From NCBI GenBank assembly GCA_037176725.1, contig JAZBRS010000014.1:80272501-80336500 (forward strand): a stretch of 64,000 nucleotides of DNA, in the 5' to 3' direction. Shown one piece after another: positions 31,582-43,386 of the stretch. The first letter of the stretch is position 1; each line of letters starts with the position of its first letter. The stretch is from Posidonia oceanica (taxonomy: Eukaryota; Streptophyta; Magnoliopsida; Alismatales; Posidoniaceae). Made by a program: the position numbers and the translations under genes. Under the pieces are notes generated by a model. It saw only the letters and a list, made by a program, of their open reading frames with translations. It had not been told where the DNA came from and searched no databases.

Positions 31582-34500
31582 ATGGCCTAGTTTGTTGGTG
31601 ATTCCTAGGTCCCTGTTGCCCTAGAGGTGGCCCCTCTTTTGGTCCCTTCGACTCTCGCATTGACCCCCTCTATGCCAGCGTCCCCTTCTCTGGTACAGCT
31701 GCCTCCCTCCTATTTTGTGGGGCAATGGCAGGCTCCACTGGACCCAGTTGCCGAGACTGTCTTGGTAACCGCCGCCCGCGCTCCGGAGACGCCACTGACT
31801 TCTCCTTCCTAGGGTAATGTCACTTTTGACACCCACCCTGCTGCGGCGAATTTCGCCTTAGGACCTCCGCCCCATGGACAATCTGTGTCCCAACCGCTTG
31901 ACTCTGGTCCCCCGCCGATCCTGTAACTCAGCATACCTACTGACGGGTCCCTTGAGATGCAGTATCAGCAGCTGATGGAGACTGCCTAGAGATTGCAGGG
32001 CATGGCTCTATCTCTTCACCCTTCATTCACTCTTGCTGCTCCTGAGGCTCTGCTGCGACCTGCTCTCGCGTCGCAGGCATTCCCTTCTGCTCCCCCGCCC
32101 TGACCATTGCCTCAGCTACTCACTGCTCCGGCGATGGGGGCTTAGCTCTCGCCTCCTGCATATGCACAACACCTTGCACAGCATCCTCCTCTAGCACCTG
32201 GTGGCTAGTCCTTAGGATTGGTTGGAGCGCAGCATCCCTCCGGCCCGCAGCTCGGCAATGTGCCGGTGCAGCAGCTGACGCTCCAGCACTTTGCATCACC
32301 TATCACTCAGCATGCTAGTTATTCCTACCCCCTGCATCAGCAATACCCTACCCCTGCATACATTCCAGCACACACGACACATCCGCACGGATACGCCGCC
32401 CATCCTGTCGCTCCACCAGGCGATGCGGTGGTAGATCCGGAGGAGCACCTTGGTGCGTCCTATGCAGCGTATGTGGCCCCTACCCCTACTGTACCACCTC
32501 CTTTGGTAGCAGCTCCAGAATCCAACGACGACAGGTTCGCCGTTCTAGAGAAAGCACTTCGACAAGTGCAGGGTACAGACCGCCAGTCTTACCAATTCCG
32601 GGACCTCTGTTACTTCCCAAAGGTGGTGCTCCCACCGAAGTTTCATATCTCGGTATTTGAAAAATATAATGGTAGAGGCTGTCCAATAGCACACCTGAAG
32701 GCATACTGCGGAGATCTCGCTCAGCTCCAGGCTGATGAGAGGTTGCTAATCCGCTTGTTCCAGAAAAGTCTAACTGGCCCTGCACTCAAGTGGTTCACCT
32801 CACTTGATATGGCCAGCATCAAGACGTGGAACGACCTCAGCCAGGCGTTCCTGGGACAGTATTCCTTCAACCTGGATCTGGTTCCTAAGCGCGCGGACCT
32901 GGTCGCAACAAAGCAGAACCCTGGCGAGTTGTTTGGGGAGTATGTCGGCTGTTGGCGTGCAGTCGCTTCACAAGTTCGAGACAGACCCTCTGACGAGGAG
33001 TCCCTTGAGATTATGATTGGGGGTGTGTGGCCCGCCGTCGGGGCTCTGCTCAGCATTCAACCTGTCACAACCTTCACTGCACTGATTCGGGCTGGCACCC
33101 GCGTGGAGAGTTCGCTACGGAGTGGCAACTTCCCAGTGCTCTCTGCGTTTGCCAACCAGGCCACCACCAGCAGCAATAGTGGCAGCACCAACAGCAACAG
33201 TAGTGGTACCACCAGCAGCTGGGCCAAGAAGAAGGACTCGCCGACACTTGCTGTTGCCTACGTTGACCCTTTGCCCGTGCCTGTTCAGCTGGCAGTTTGG
33301 CCTCCCCCGAATCAAGTAGTATATGCACCAGCACCTAGGGCACCCCCACACCACAAATCACCACCACCGCCCAACCGGTGTATCCTATTGCACCAGTCCG
33401 GCAAGCGCTGCCCTAGGGGCAAAGGCGACCGTGGCGTCAATTCACCCCACTGGTGGAGCCGTTAAGCGCTGTTCTCCCCAAGGTTGTGACATTTCTAAGG
33501 TTTCCCGAGGTTCGCCCGTTGCCAAATCCACTTCCGCATTGGCATAAGGCGCACCTTTTTTGCAACTTTCATTGAGCTGTAGGGCACTCGACGAACAGTT
33601 GCCTCACTTCACGGGACGCCATTCAGAATCTGATCGAATCGGGAACGATTACGATCCACACGCACGAGGCATCTTCATCTACTCCTTCATCAGCATCAGC
33701 CCCTGCACAAGCATTAGCACCCCCTCATCCCAGCATCGTCCACCAGCCCTTCCTGGAGCATCCTAATCTGGAAGGCGTGGGGACCTCGGGAATCTATTCT
33801 CTCTCCCCCTCCAGGCCTGCTACATCTGTAGTGGACCCCTCTGAGCTCATTCATGATGTCACAGAGTCCTTTCCTCTCTCTCTTTATCGTGCGGCTATTG
33901 CTGGCTCTGAGTCAGGAGTCCATATGATCCGACTGCGTGCCAGGCCGAGGCGCTCCGCCGCTCGCCCTACCATGCACTCTCAGGCCCCTGCCCCTGTACA
34001 CCTCCAAGCTAGACCGCAGGCCCAAACCCCTGCCTCCTACTTAGGTAGGCCCCCAGTCAGCCTGTTAGCTAGGTCTCAGCCAGGGCCCCCAGCAACTTAC
34101 CAGCATCAGTACCCTTGCCCCTATCGCCCAGCCAACTCTCCTGTAGCCCCTCTTGTGCTTGCAGCACAGGCCCTTACGGTTATTGATTTAACCTGGGACC
34201 CCCATCGCGTGCCCTACAACTATGCCACAGAAATGTGCGTAGAAGTCACGCGATCGGGGAGGTATACCAGCCCACAGCACTGGTGGTAAGGCCCAGCCGT
34301 CCAGCACCCGCCGCACCCTCACTAGTTAGTCAACCCGCTGCACCCCCACCAGCAAGCCAACCCGCAGCACCCCCAGCATCAAGCCAACCCCCTGCACCTA
34401 GCCCAGTAGAGCCAACCCCCAGAGCATCCCCCTCTACCACTAGAAAGCCGCACCACAGAATCGACATTACCTCCTAGCTTAGAAGGGTTAAAGTCGACAT

Positions 34501-34709
34501 TTCCATTTGGGACCTTATCCATTCCTCTTCTGAACACCGTGAGGCTTTTCTCCGAGTGTTCCAAGCAGCCCGTGTGTCCCAAGCTATAGAACCCGTGGCC
34601 CTGGAGAGCATGGTTGGCGTCATCGCGGAGCCTCAGATCATCTCTTTCACGAGCGATGAGCTCCCCCGAGTGGAGATTAATCATAACCAACCCTTGTTTG
34701 TCACGGTGC
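31582..34709 (+). pseudogene. gag and start of protease region of element C, decayed
   Basis: The gag start is the ATG at 31582, by alignment with D (50669) and A (593), but the third codon is already TAG. Further stops at 31810-31812 and 31987-31989 stand where D has CAG. The best frame (32218-33465) covers the capsid-like Retrotrans_gag domain (FEKYNGRGCPIAHLKAYCGD ... TGPALKWFTSLD ... FNLDLVPKRADL). A Ser/Asn-rich spacer and the Tat-type zinc knuckle (about 33557-33600, shifted frame) follow. The protease flank is reached at 34200-34709, where the solo LTR starts; the protein resumes at 38374. Confidence 0.8.
34705..34709. repeat. Target-site duplication, left copy (GGTGC)
   Basis: GGTGC directly precedes the solo LTR and is repeated directly after it (38369-38373). 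Element D has a single GTGC at the matching protease codons (near 53840), confirming a 5-bp duplication. Confidence 0.9.
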
Positions 34710-35370
34710 TGTAGTAATCCTGAATTCTGATCATACATGCACGATGCCAAAGCTCACATGCATCGATCAAAATAGGCTCACTATATGCGGCAGGATTCGA
34801 GGGAAGAAACTCGACTCGGAAATGCTGGCAAAAGAAGAAAAAGAAAATGATAAGACAAATCGAAGTTGCCACCAGGTCTATTAAAATGGGAGACTAGGAA
34901 AATCGAGGGTAATGCATGAAAAGACATGCAAAACCGGATGCAAAGAGGGGGCAAAGGGATGCAATGCAACACAATGCGATGCTATGCTATGACTCGAGCC
35001 TAGGATAAATGAAAGGTCGATACGGGCCAAGAGAAAGGGCAAGGACTCCTGTTACGCACGGGAAAGGTGTTAGGCACCCCCGATACATCTGAGAGTCGGT
35101 CTTTCTTAGGCAATCTCGCACTTTAATGCAGGGAAATGCTACCCTAATGCCTAAATACAATGAATGTCTGCTTACCATGCATGGAAAATAAACGTGCTAT
35201 CTATGTGCTCAGCAATGCTGCTAGTGTTCCGAACCAGGCGAACCCTGGTTCGTGAGAACTCCTAGGCAATAAGCATCATAGTCCTAATGCAAATGTAGGC
35301 GATAAAACAAAACTGTGGGGAAACCAGGCAATGCAAATGACATGCAAGGGATAAAATCAAAGCGGGTGCG

Positions 35371-35690
35371 GAAAACGATGCAAAGGCACGGAAAATGAGG
35401 CGAAAGCACGGAAAACAATGCAAGGGCGTGGAAAACGACGTAAGGGCGTGGAAAACGATGCAAAGGCACAGAAAACGATGCGAAGGTGCGGAAAATGACG
35501 CAAAGGCACGAAAAACAATGCAAAGGCACGGAAAACAATGCAAAAGTTGGAAAACAATGCAAAGGCACGGAAAACGATGCAAAGGCACGGAAAACAATGC
35601 AAAGGTGCAGAAAACAATGCAAAAGTACAGAAAACAATGCAAAGGCACGGAAAACAATGCAAAAGTGCGGAAAATAATGCAAAAGCTAGG
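35371..35690 (-). repeat. Minisatellite of about 20 bp expanded in the solo LTR
   Basis: About 16-17 units of the type GCAAAGGCACGGAAAACGAT on the plus strand. All long frames across it (FRAFASFSVPLH-type repeats on the minus strand) are translations of the repeat. Confidence 0.9.
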
Positions 35691-35819
35691 TGCGAAAATC
35701 AAAACAGGGGTTAGGTAACATGCATGGGGGTTGCAATAGCCATAAGAAGCAATAAAACGTGGAAAACGGCGAACGAGACAAAATCAGCGTTTTGAAATGA
35801 CTATCAGCCAAATTCAAGC

Positions 35820-38146
35820 GTTGGACGCTGGCAACACCTGCGTTCAACGTTAGACGCTGGCACTGCTGGCATCCAACACCTGCTGGAGGCAGACAGTATG
35901 CAAGTTTTGAAAAACGATACATTCTAGCTACATGGATGCAATGCAGATGCAGAAATGTAGCTAAATGGGTGCCTGACATGCAGGGCTAACATGATAACAG
36001 AACAGAAGCGGATTCAGGGCAAGGGGCAAACTAAGATCAAGAATCAAAGCAAGCAGGGTGTTGGACGCCCTTGGGCATGGTGTCCAATGTTAGACGCTAG
36101 AGAGGCTGGCGTCCAACACAGGCCAGAAGAACAGCAAGCCAAAAAGCATACAAATGACAAATAAAAAAAAGGGAACATGCATTTGGGCTACTGGAGACAA
36201 GCATAGACTGAGCATACAAGCATAGAACACAAAAAAAAAACCAAAGAAACATTACCTGCAACCTGTGCTAGGCTTAAAGCTCAACTAGAACGTTGGACGC
36301 GAGTTGAGCCGGCGTCCAATGTTGGACGCCAGAAACAGCAGCGTACAACGCCTTGGGAGGCACGAACACACAAGAACTTGCATAAAATTAGCACATGATC
36401 TCTAAAAGCTGATGAACAATTGCTAATGAAGACTAGGCATGCATGTAAACACAAAAGCCATGCAAACAGTTGGATCAGAGCAACATGCAAGCAATTAGAA
36501 GCAAAGTAGATGGACTGCGGCGTTAGACGCTGGTGACAACAGCGTCCATTGTAAGACGCTGAATGCCCCAGCGTCCAACACCTGCAGAATGCAAAACCCA
36601 CCTTCTAAGGGGGAGCTCAGCTCTAAACCCCTCCTAACATGCATGTAAACTACTGATGACATGCCAGACCAAGAAAGAGCATACATATCAAGCATATAAT
36701 CCAAGGAAAGCAAGGGAGAAAGAGCTTGCATAGGAGTAAATAGGCAAAAAGCTTATAGAAAACAGCATGCAACTTGAGAAGGAAAAGAAAGCCTAAGCAT
36801 GATTGCCATAGAGGCCAGGCATCACTAAGCATACATGGATCATGAATAGGCAACAAAAATAGGCAAGGTACAAGCATGGCAGCAAGTTAAAACTAACAGG
36901 CATGTTGGACGCTGGATGAACCAGCATCCAACGTTGGACGCGGCTCACCCAGGCGTCCAACTAAGGTAGATAGCAAACAGACTTAGAGCATGCAAAAAGA
37001 TTTAAGCATGGATAAAAGCAAGGAGACAAGCATGGCATGGCATTTGAGAACACGTAAAGAAGGCATGCAGCATGGATTTACAAGAGGCAAGCAACAGCAA
37101 AGCATGGCACACTTCAAAACAAAAGTAGAAGAAAGCATGGCATGACAGGGTGTTGGACGCTGGCCACTACCGCGTCCAACGTTGGACGCACCAACTTGTG
37201 CGTCCAACACACTGAAGATCGTTTCAGTCAAGCAAGGCTGCAAAAACGATCGAAAACTCCAAGAAAGCTTGCTAATAAGCAAGAGTGATTGACAACAAGC
37301 ATGGTGGTATGCTTGGTGCCAAGATTAGGCGGGTGGATTGCTCCACCCACCTCCTCCTCCTCATCGCCGGAAAACCAAGCGATGGAGGGGTGTGTGCTGT
37401 GCAAAAATGCATGGAAAGCATGGAGAAACACTCAAGCTAGCATGTATGCACTACTGGGATCGAAAACCAACTTGTGCGCGGCCTGAAACGGTGGTTCAAC
37501 CTTCTTCACCGGCACTGCGGAAGCTTGCAGCAGGCCAACTCCGGGGAGGTCGCACGGTTAGCTGGAGGCACGGGAGAGGCTGGTGAAAGGTCAAGAGGGA
37601 AGGTGGGAGTTCACTCTTGCTCTTGGAGGTGGCGAATTCTCTCTTGGATTCGTGTGGTGAATGGTGCAAAGGCGTGAAGTTGCTGGTTTTGTGAAGTTTG
37701 GGCCTGGGTTCAAGTGCATTGGCAGCGAATTGCAGAGGGAATTGCGGGCTTTGCAGGTGATGGCAGAGGCTTCTGAGTGTGTGGAGGCCATGTGGGTTGT
37801 TAGGAGGAGGCGTGGGCTCTGCCAGAAGGCCGACGAAGTCACGGTAGTGGCAGGAATGGGCGGCCAAAGGCAGTGAGAGCGGGAGAGAGCGGGAAGTGGG
37901 CTGAGGCCGAGAAGACGCCGTGGCAGAGGAGTTACTCGGCCTTGGCAGCTAGTGGGTGGCCTGGAGTGCAAGAGTGGACGGGTAGTAAGTGCGGAGAGGC
38001 GGTGGAGTGGACGGGAGGTGAGCCGAAGGGGGCAGATTAGCCGCTGCTGCAACCGAGCCGTTGGACGCTGGGGCAGAAGGCGTCCAACATTGGACGCTAG
38101 CACAAGGCGCGTCCAACATTGGACACTGCCTATTCCAGCGTACAAC
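35820..38146 (-). repeat. Seven hairpin modules (GTTGGACGC/GCGTCCAAC) in the solo LTR
   Basis: Modules: 35820-35877, 36060-36117, 36292-36349, 36522-36579, 36904-36961, 37152-37208 and 38060-38146. The last, nearest the LTR 5' end, has three hairpins, as in the C LTR. The 57-58-bp length is again constant. Several arms carry substitutions (for example GTTAGACGC), but most central palindromes remain. The order and spacing match the C LTR in reverse, so the arrangement belongs to the family, not to one copy. Confidence 0.9.
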
Positions 38147-38368
38147 ACGCCCAGTTGGCAAAAGCTGCAATGGGCTTGGGCTTGTGGGCTTAAAAAAGGT
38201 TTAAAAATATGCAAAAGGCTTAGGTTAGGGCCTTAGGGTTTAGGTAAGGTTTTAGGCTTGGTTTTGGGGTAGAAATGGGTTAGTCTAAAAAAGAGTGCCA
38301 TTCCAGAGTCCACGTGAGCCTGCAGGAGAAAACACCAACTTCCGGGTTGTCAAAATGGGGTGTCTACA

Positions 38369-38373
38369 GGTGC
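38369..38373. repeat. Target-site duplication, right copy (GGTGC)
   Basis: Second copy of the 5-bp duplication of the solo LTR; the protease codons of element C resume immediately after it. Confidence 0.9.
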
Positions 38374-41300
38374 AATACAAAAACTTTTGCATTCCCCTAT
38401 CGCTGGTTGATAACGGGTCAGGCCTTAATGTCTGTCCATTGCGCACTGCAACCAGGCTCGGATTCAAAGCCAAGGATATCACCCCGGTGACAAAGGGAAT
38501 GATAGCTTTTGACAATACTCACCATGACGCTCTAGGGATCTTGATTATTCCTCTGATCATTGGCCCGGTCATGTTCGATGTGGAATTCTACATTGTTGAC
38601 TTGGAGCCTAACTTTAATTTCTTGCTTGGGCGCCCTTGGTTGCACAAGCATCAGGTCATCCCCTCGACCCTCCACCGCATGATCAAGTTTCGCCACGGCG
38701 ACGATGTCATTGTCGTAATGGTGGAAAACTTTGAGAAGGAGTGGATCAAGGCGGTAGCACCCATCTCTTCGCAAACTATCTCTTTTGACCTTGAGCTTTT
38801 AGCTGCCTTGTATCGAGTTAATCGGTGTGAGCCGGTTAGCTTCATACCTGATCTTGAACGTGTCAACTCCTTGGCCATTCACAATAACCCCTTCTGGATG
38901 GTCGAAAACGTCTGTCACAGGTGGGGCTATGTCAAGGGAACGCCGCTAGGGCGATACAGCCAGGGAATCGCTAAGCCGATCAGAGCAGCAGAGCGAAGAG
39001 ATTCTGAAGGTCTCAGATATGACCTACAGTCCAGCAAAGACAGATGCATGCAGCCTAAGGATCAGAGGATGGCTATCCCACAGGACCTCACTAACTTCAC
39101 CAGTGCAGGTATCCTGGATTCAATTGGTAGTGAAGCCCCAGCACAGCAGGCGTCATGCCCGAGCTCTTCGCTGCCGATGGAAGAATGGGTCTGCATCGAG
39201 GACTACTACTCAGATGAGGAGGAGTCTGGCATAGTTGAGGCAGCCCCAACTAGCAGTAAGGATCAGCTCAGCGTGGCAACGTCTCAGTCAGTTTGCTCGA
39301 CACTCACTAATGAAGCAGCAGAATTGGTAGACCCTGGGGCGGGGCTGATAGTTTCCCCTCTTCCTGTAGCATCACCAAAGTCACCGACAGCCGCAGCCAC
39401 AGCGCCAGAGTCAGAAGCACGCCCTCCGGCATCATCCAGCAGTCAGCCTGTGGCCGTAGCCACACTAGCATGGAAATCACCTTCTCCGGCAGCGCAGTCA
39501 GGCGGATCAGACAGTAGCGTGACTTGGCCCACATCATTGACAGTGCCACAAGTAGACCAGGCGGCTCTGTCAGGCACACCGGTGTCAGCCTCAGCAGATC
39601 TTGCTATGCGGAAGATTCTTGCCGCTGCTACCGGGAGACAACCACTATCACCCACGGGCATCGGCGCTTCATCCCCAAGCATGGCGGCCTAGCCATTGGT
39701 CCCCTAGAAGAGCAGTTGTGCCTCCCCTCCAGTAGCAGCAGTGATCCTGGTAGCCTACCCAGCAGCAGCGAAACAAGTACCCCAAGCAGTAGAAAGCTCG
39801 GCCGTTGAGCCAGGGCTGGCCGCAAGCCTGGCAGTCACTTATTATGTCGACTCACCCTCGAATGAGGAGGGAGGAGCGGCTGCAGACGCTCAGATTGATT
39901 TCTCAATGGGAGACTTGGAGCAGTTATTCCAGGAGTAGCTCGCGTCGTTGGCGTAGGACGTCGCAGAGCATGAGACAGCATAGAAGAAGGGGAAGGCCGT
40001 GGTCGCAAATCCCTCTATCATGGTCCTAGAGGAAGATCTAGCGGTCGAGCCACCCACTAGACCAGATGAGCTGATCACCTTGCAGCCAGGGGGTGGGTCT
40101 AGATGGTTTGTGCAGTGCATGCCCCACTTAGGCAATGCAGCAAGCGGCAGTACAATGATCGGCCGCCAGCCTGATATATCCCTGACAAGTGCACAAAACA
40201 TGCAGAGGAAGTAATAGCACAGCAGATACCAGCAACATCAGCACCACAAGCAGCACCAATAGCACCGCAAGTGGTAGCATCAGCACAACATGCACCAGCA
40301 GCAGCACAACATGCACCAGCAGCACAGCAGCAAGCAGTAGCACATGCAACCCCTGTATAGCAAGCAGCAGCATAGTTAGCTTCAGTACAGACAGTAGCAC
40401 GGATAGCAGAATCAGCAGAGTCAGAGCAGGTAGAGCCAGCCGAGGAGTTTGCTAGGATAGAGGTCACGTGTCGAGGGTATAAAATCACTCGGGTGAGCGT
40501 GACCATCTTGAAGCGTCACCAGGGCCAAGCAGTGGAACACTTGCACTCCTTCGATATCTCAGACCCCACCTTTGAGAAGGAGATCCTTTCGGAGCTTATT
40601 GCATACGGAGAGGAGGATGATGCAGGCGAAGATGAGAATGATGAACCGTCGCCTGAGTTCCGGCCCCACGACGACGATCCAGAAGGCCCCAACCTCCATG
40701 TCGAAGAGGAGACAGAGGTTGTCAGCATTGGCACAATAGAAGAAGTCAGAGAGGTCAGCATTAGCGCCCATCTATCGCCCCATGCCAGAGCAGAATTCAT
40801 CGCATTCTTGAAGGAGTATGCGGATGTCTTTGCCTGGAGCTATGAGGATATGGTTGGCCTCGACATTGAGATAGTTGTGTACAACCTGCCCTTGGACCCA
40901 GACGCAAGGCCGGTAAAGCAGAAGCTAAGGCGATGGCGACCGTAGTGGCTACTCATGATCAAGGAGGAGATCATGAAGCAGCACAATGTTAACTTCCTCA
41001 AGGTCGTCCTTTACCCTGAGTGGTTTGCAAACATTGTGCAAGTGCCCAAGAAGGATGGATGAGTCCGCATGTGCATTGATTACCGGGACCTGAACAAGGC
41101 GAGTCCCAAGGATGATTTCCCACTACCGCACATTGACGTCCTAATCGACAACATTGCAGGGCACAAAATGCTCTCATTTATGGATGGCTTCTCTAGCTAT
41201 AACCAGATCAGAATGGCAGAAGAGGACATGGAGAAAACATCCTTCATCACCCCTTGGGGTGTCTTCTGCTACCAGGTTATGCCATTTGGGCTGAAAAGTG

Positions 41301-43386
41301 CTGGCACAACCTATCAGAGGGCCATGACTGCACTTTTCCATGACCTCATGCATCAAGAAGTTGAGGTCTATGTGGATGATATGATTGCCAAGACCAAAGA
41401 GCCTGAGGATCATCTTGCCTGCCTAAGGAAGCTCTTTGACCGCTTGAGAAAGTATAAGCTGCGCCTTAACCCCAGCAAATGCATATTCGGGGTATCTTCT
41501 GGCAAGCTCCTGGGCTACATTGTTAGCCAGAGAGGGATTGAAGTGGACCTGATGAAGGCAAAAGCCATCGTGGACATGCCACCCCTAGGACAGAGAAAGA
41601 GGTCCGAGGCCTGCTCAGACGCTGCAGTATATCAGTCGGTTCATTGCACAGCTCATGCCTATCTGCGAACCGATCTTCAAGCTCCTGAAGAAGAATGCAC
41701 AGATCAACTAAAGCGAGGAGTGCCAAGCTGCCTTTGACAAGATCAAGCAGCTTCTGACCAAGTCTCCTGTTTTGATCCCTCCCATGTTGGGGAGACCTCT
41801 GCTTCTCTACCTCTCTACCATGCAGTATTCCATGGGCGCCGTCTTGGGCTAGCATGATGAATTTGGTAGAAAGGAGCATGCAATTTATTACCTGAGCAAG
41901 AAATTCAATGATTGCGAAGCTAGGTATACCACAATGGAGAAAACCTGCTTATCCCTCTTCTAGGCTGCACAGAAGTTGAGGCACTACATGATGGCATATC
42001 CAGTCCGGCTTCTATGCCGGCATGACCCCATCAAGTTCCTCTTCCAAAAGCCAGCAATGGTAGGCAGATGCGTCAAGTGGCAGGTACTGTTGTCTTAGTA
42101 CGACATCACCTTTGTCACGCAGTGAGCATTGAAGGGCCAAGCCATGGCAGATCACCTCGCAGACTTTCCTTTGCCTGAATACCAGCCTCTCCAGACGCAG
42201 TTCCCGGATGTGGACATCCTCTTTGCAATGGAGGACTCTAAGGAGAAGGACCCCGAAAACTTAGAGCAGTGGCAGCTCTATTTCGATGGCGCTGCCAACA
42301 AGAAGGGTCGAGGCATAGGCGCAGTGCTGACCACGCCACAGGGGCAGATGATCCCCTTTGCAAGGAAGCTGACCTTCAAATGCACTAATAATGAAGCAGA
42401 GTATGAAGCATGCATTCTGGGACTGAAGGTCGCGCTCGAGCATGAGGCGCAGAAGTTGCATGTGCACAGCGATGCCATGCTGGTGATTTCCCAAGTGAAT
42501 GGCGATTGGAGGACAAAGGATTCAAAGCTCGTGCCATATCACGAACACCTGCTGAAGCTGATAGAACAATTTGCAAGCATCCGCTTCTCGTACATGAACA
42601 GGGCAAGGAATGCATATGCAGATGCGCTAGCAACCTTCGCATCCTGGCTTAGTATACCTAAAGATCGAGCAGTGGATGTATCAGTTACACGCATGGAGCT
42701 GCCTGCGCACTGCATGAGCGTAGAGGAGGGGGATCCGGTAGAAGAGCAGCCATGGTACTGTGACATCAAAGCCTTCCTAGAATCTGGCAACCACCCGACT
42801 GGCACCTCAGCAGCAGATAGGAGAACTTTGACGCGTCTGGCGTTGAAGTATGTGTTAGGGGCAGGGCAGCTATACAGAAGGTCATACAGTCAGATGCTCC
42901 TACACTGCTTGAGCAAGCAAGAGGCCGGCACGCTAATGCTCCAAGTTCATGCAGGGACTTGTGGCCCGCATATGAATGGAGTACTGCTGGCCAAGAAGAT
43001 CATGTTGCAAGGCTACTTCCGGTCAACCATGGAGGCAGACTACTGCCAATTTGTGCGTAGATGCCACAACTGCCAAATCCATGGTAATCTCATGCACGCT
43101 CCCCCGCAGGAATTGCATGGCATGTCTTCGCCATGGCCCTTCTCCACCTGGAGGATTGATGTCATCGGCACTATACACCCTGCTGCATCGAATGGTCATC
43201 GCTTCATTCTGGTAGCGATAGACTATTTCACTAAGTGGGTGGAAGCAACCTCCTACAAGGCGGTCACAGCCGCGGTGACGGAGAGGTTTATCAGAAACAA
43301 CATTGTCACCTGGTATGGGGTCCCGCATGCAATCATCTCTAACAATGGCTCGAACTTCATTACAAAAAGGATCGAGGAGTACCTGC
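38374..43386 (+). pseudogene. pro-RT-RNaseH-integrase of element C, decayed and truncated by D
   Basis: Protease with DNGSGLNVCP lies at about 38411-38440, followed by the extended low-complexity linker (39110-40480), RT with YVDD at 41369-41380, two RNase H modules (second with YFDGAANKKGRG at about 42280), the integrase H2C2 finger (HAGTCGPHMNG at about 42950) and core up to the second Asp (SNNGSNF near 43343, with Asp changed to Asn). Translation stops where element D begins. In-frame stops at 39936-39938, 40943-40945, 41850-41852, 41961-41963 and 42096-42098 are all TAG, and one at 41060-41062 is TGA where D has CGA. Frameshifts occur near 40950-41068 and 41590. Confidence 0.85.

Larger units (their letters stand above)
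34710..38368 (-). repeat. Solo LTR of family C inside the protease of element C, 3659 bp
   Basis: On the minus strand it starts TGTAGACACCCCATTTTGAC at 38368 and ends CAGGATTACTACA at 34710, with perfect 5-bp duplications of GGTGC on both sides. It has the full organisation of the C 5' LTR: conserved block, 20-bp minisatellite and seven hairpin modules in mirrored order. A clean LTR without internal sequence is the expected product of recombination between the two LTRs of a complete insertion. It separates gag from pro in element C. Confidence 0.95.
26912..43386 (+). mobile_element. Element C: decayed Tat/Ogre-like LTR retrotransposon, interrupted twice
   Basis: Order: 5' LTR 26912-30405, PBS 30407-30424, leader to 31581, gag, protease (interrupted by a solo LTR at 34710-38368), long linker, RT, two RNase H modules and integrase up to 43386, where element D is inserted. 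The remaining integrase, any DUF7745-like ORF, the 3' UTR and the 3' LTR of C must lie beyond D, outside the window. Many in-frame stops and frameshifts show that it is the oldest of the three long copies. The 5-mer before the LTR is TTGTG; its partner is not in the window. Confidence 0.85.

Noticed and set aside
35262..35718. Frames of repeated FRAFASFSVPLH and KTMQRHGKQ type
   Set aside because: Both strands of a 20-bp minisatellite read open because the unit has no stop; not a gene.
43382..43386. CCTGC beside both D (43382-43386) and B (22341-22345) as a shared target site
   Set aside because: B is on the opposite strand, so read in element orientation the flanks differ (CCTGC versus GCAGG); a coincidence of five bases.
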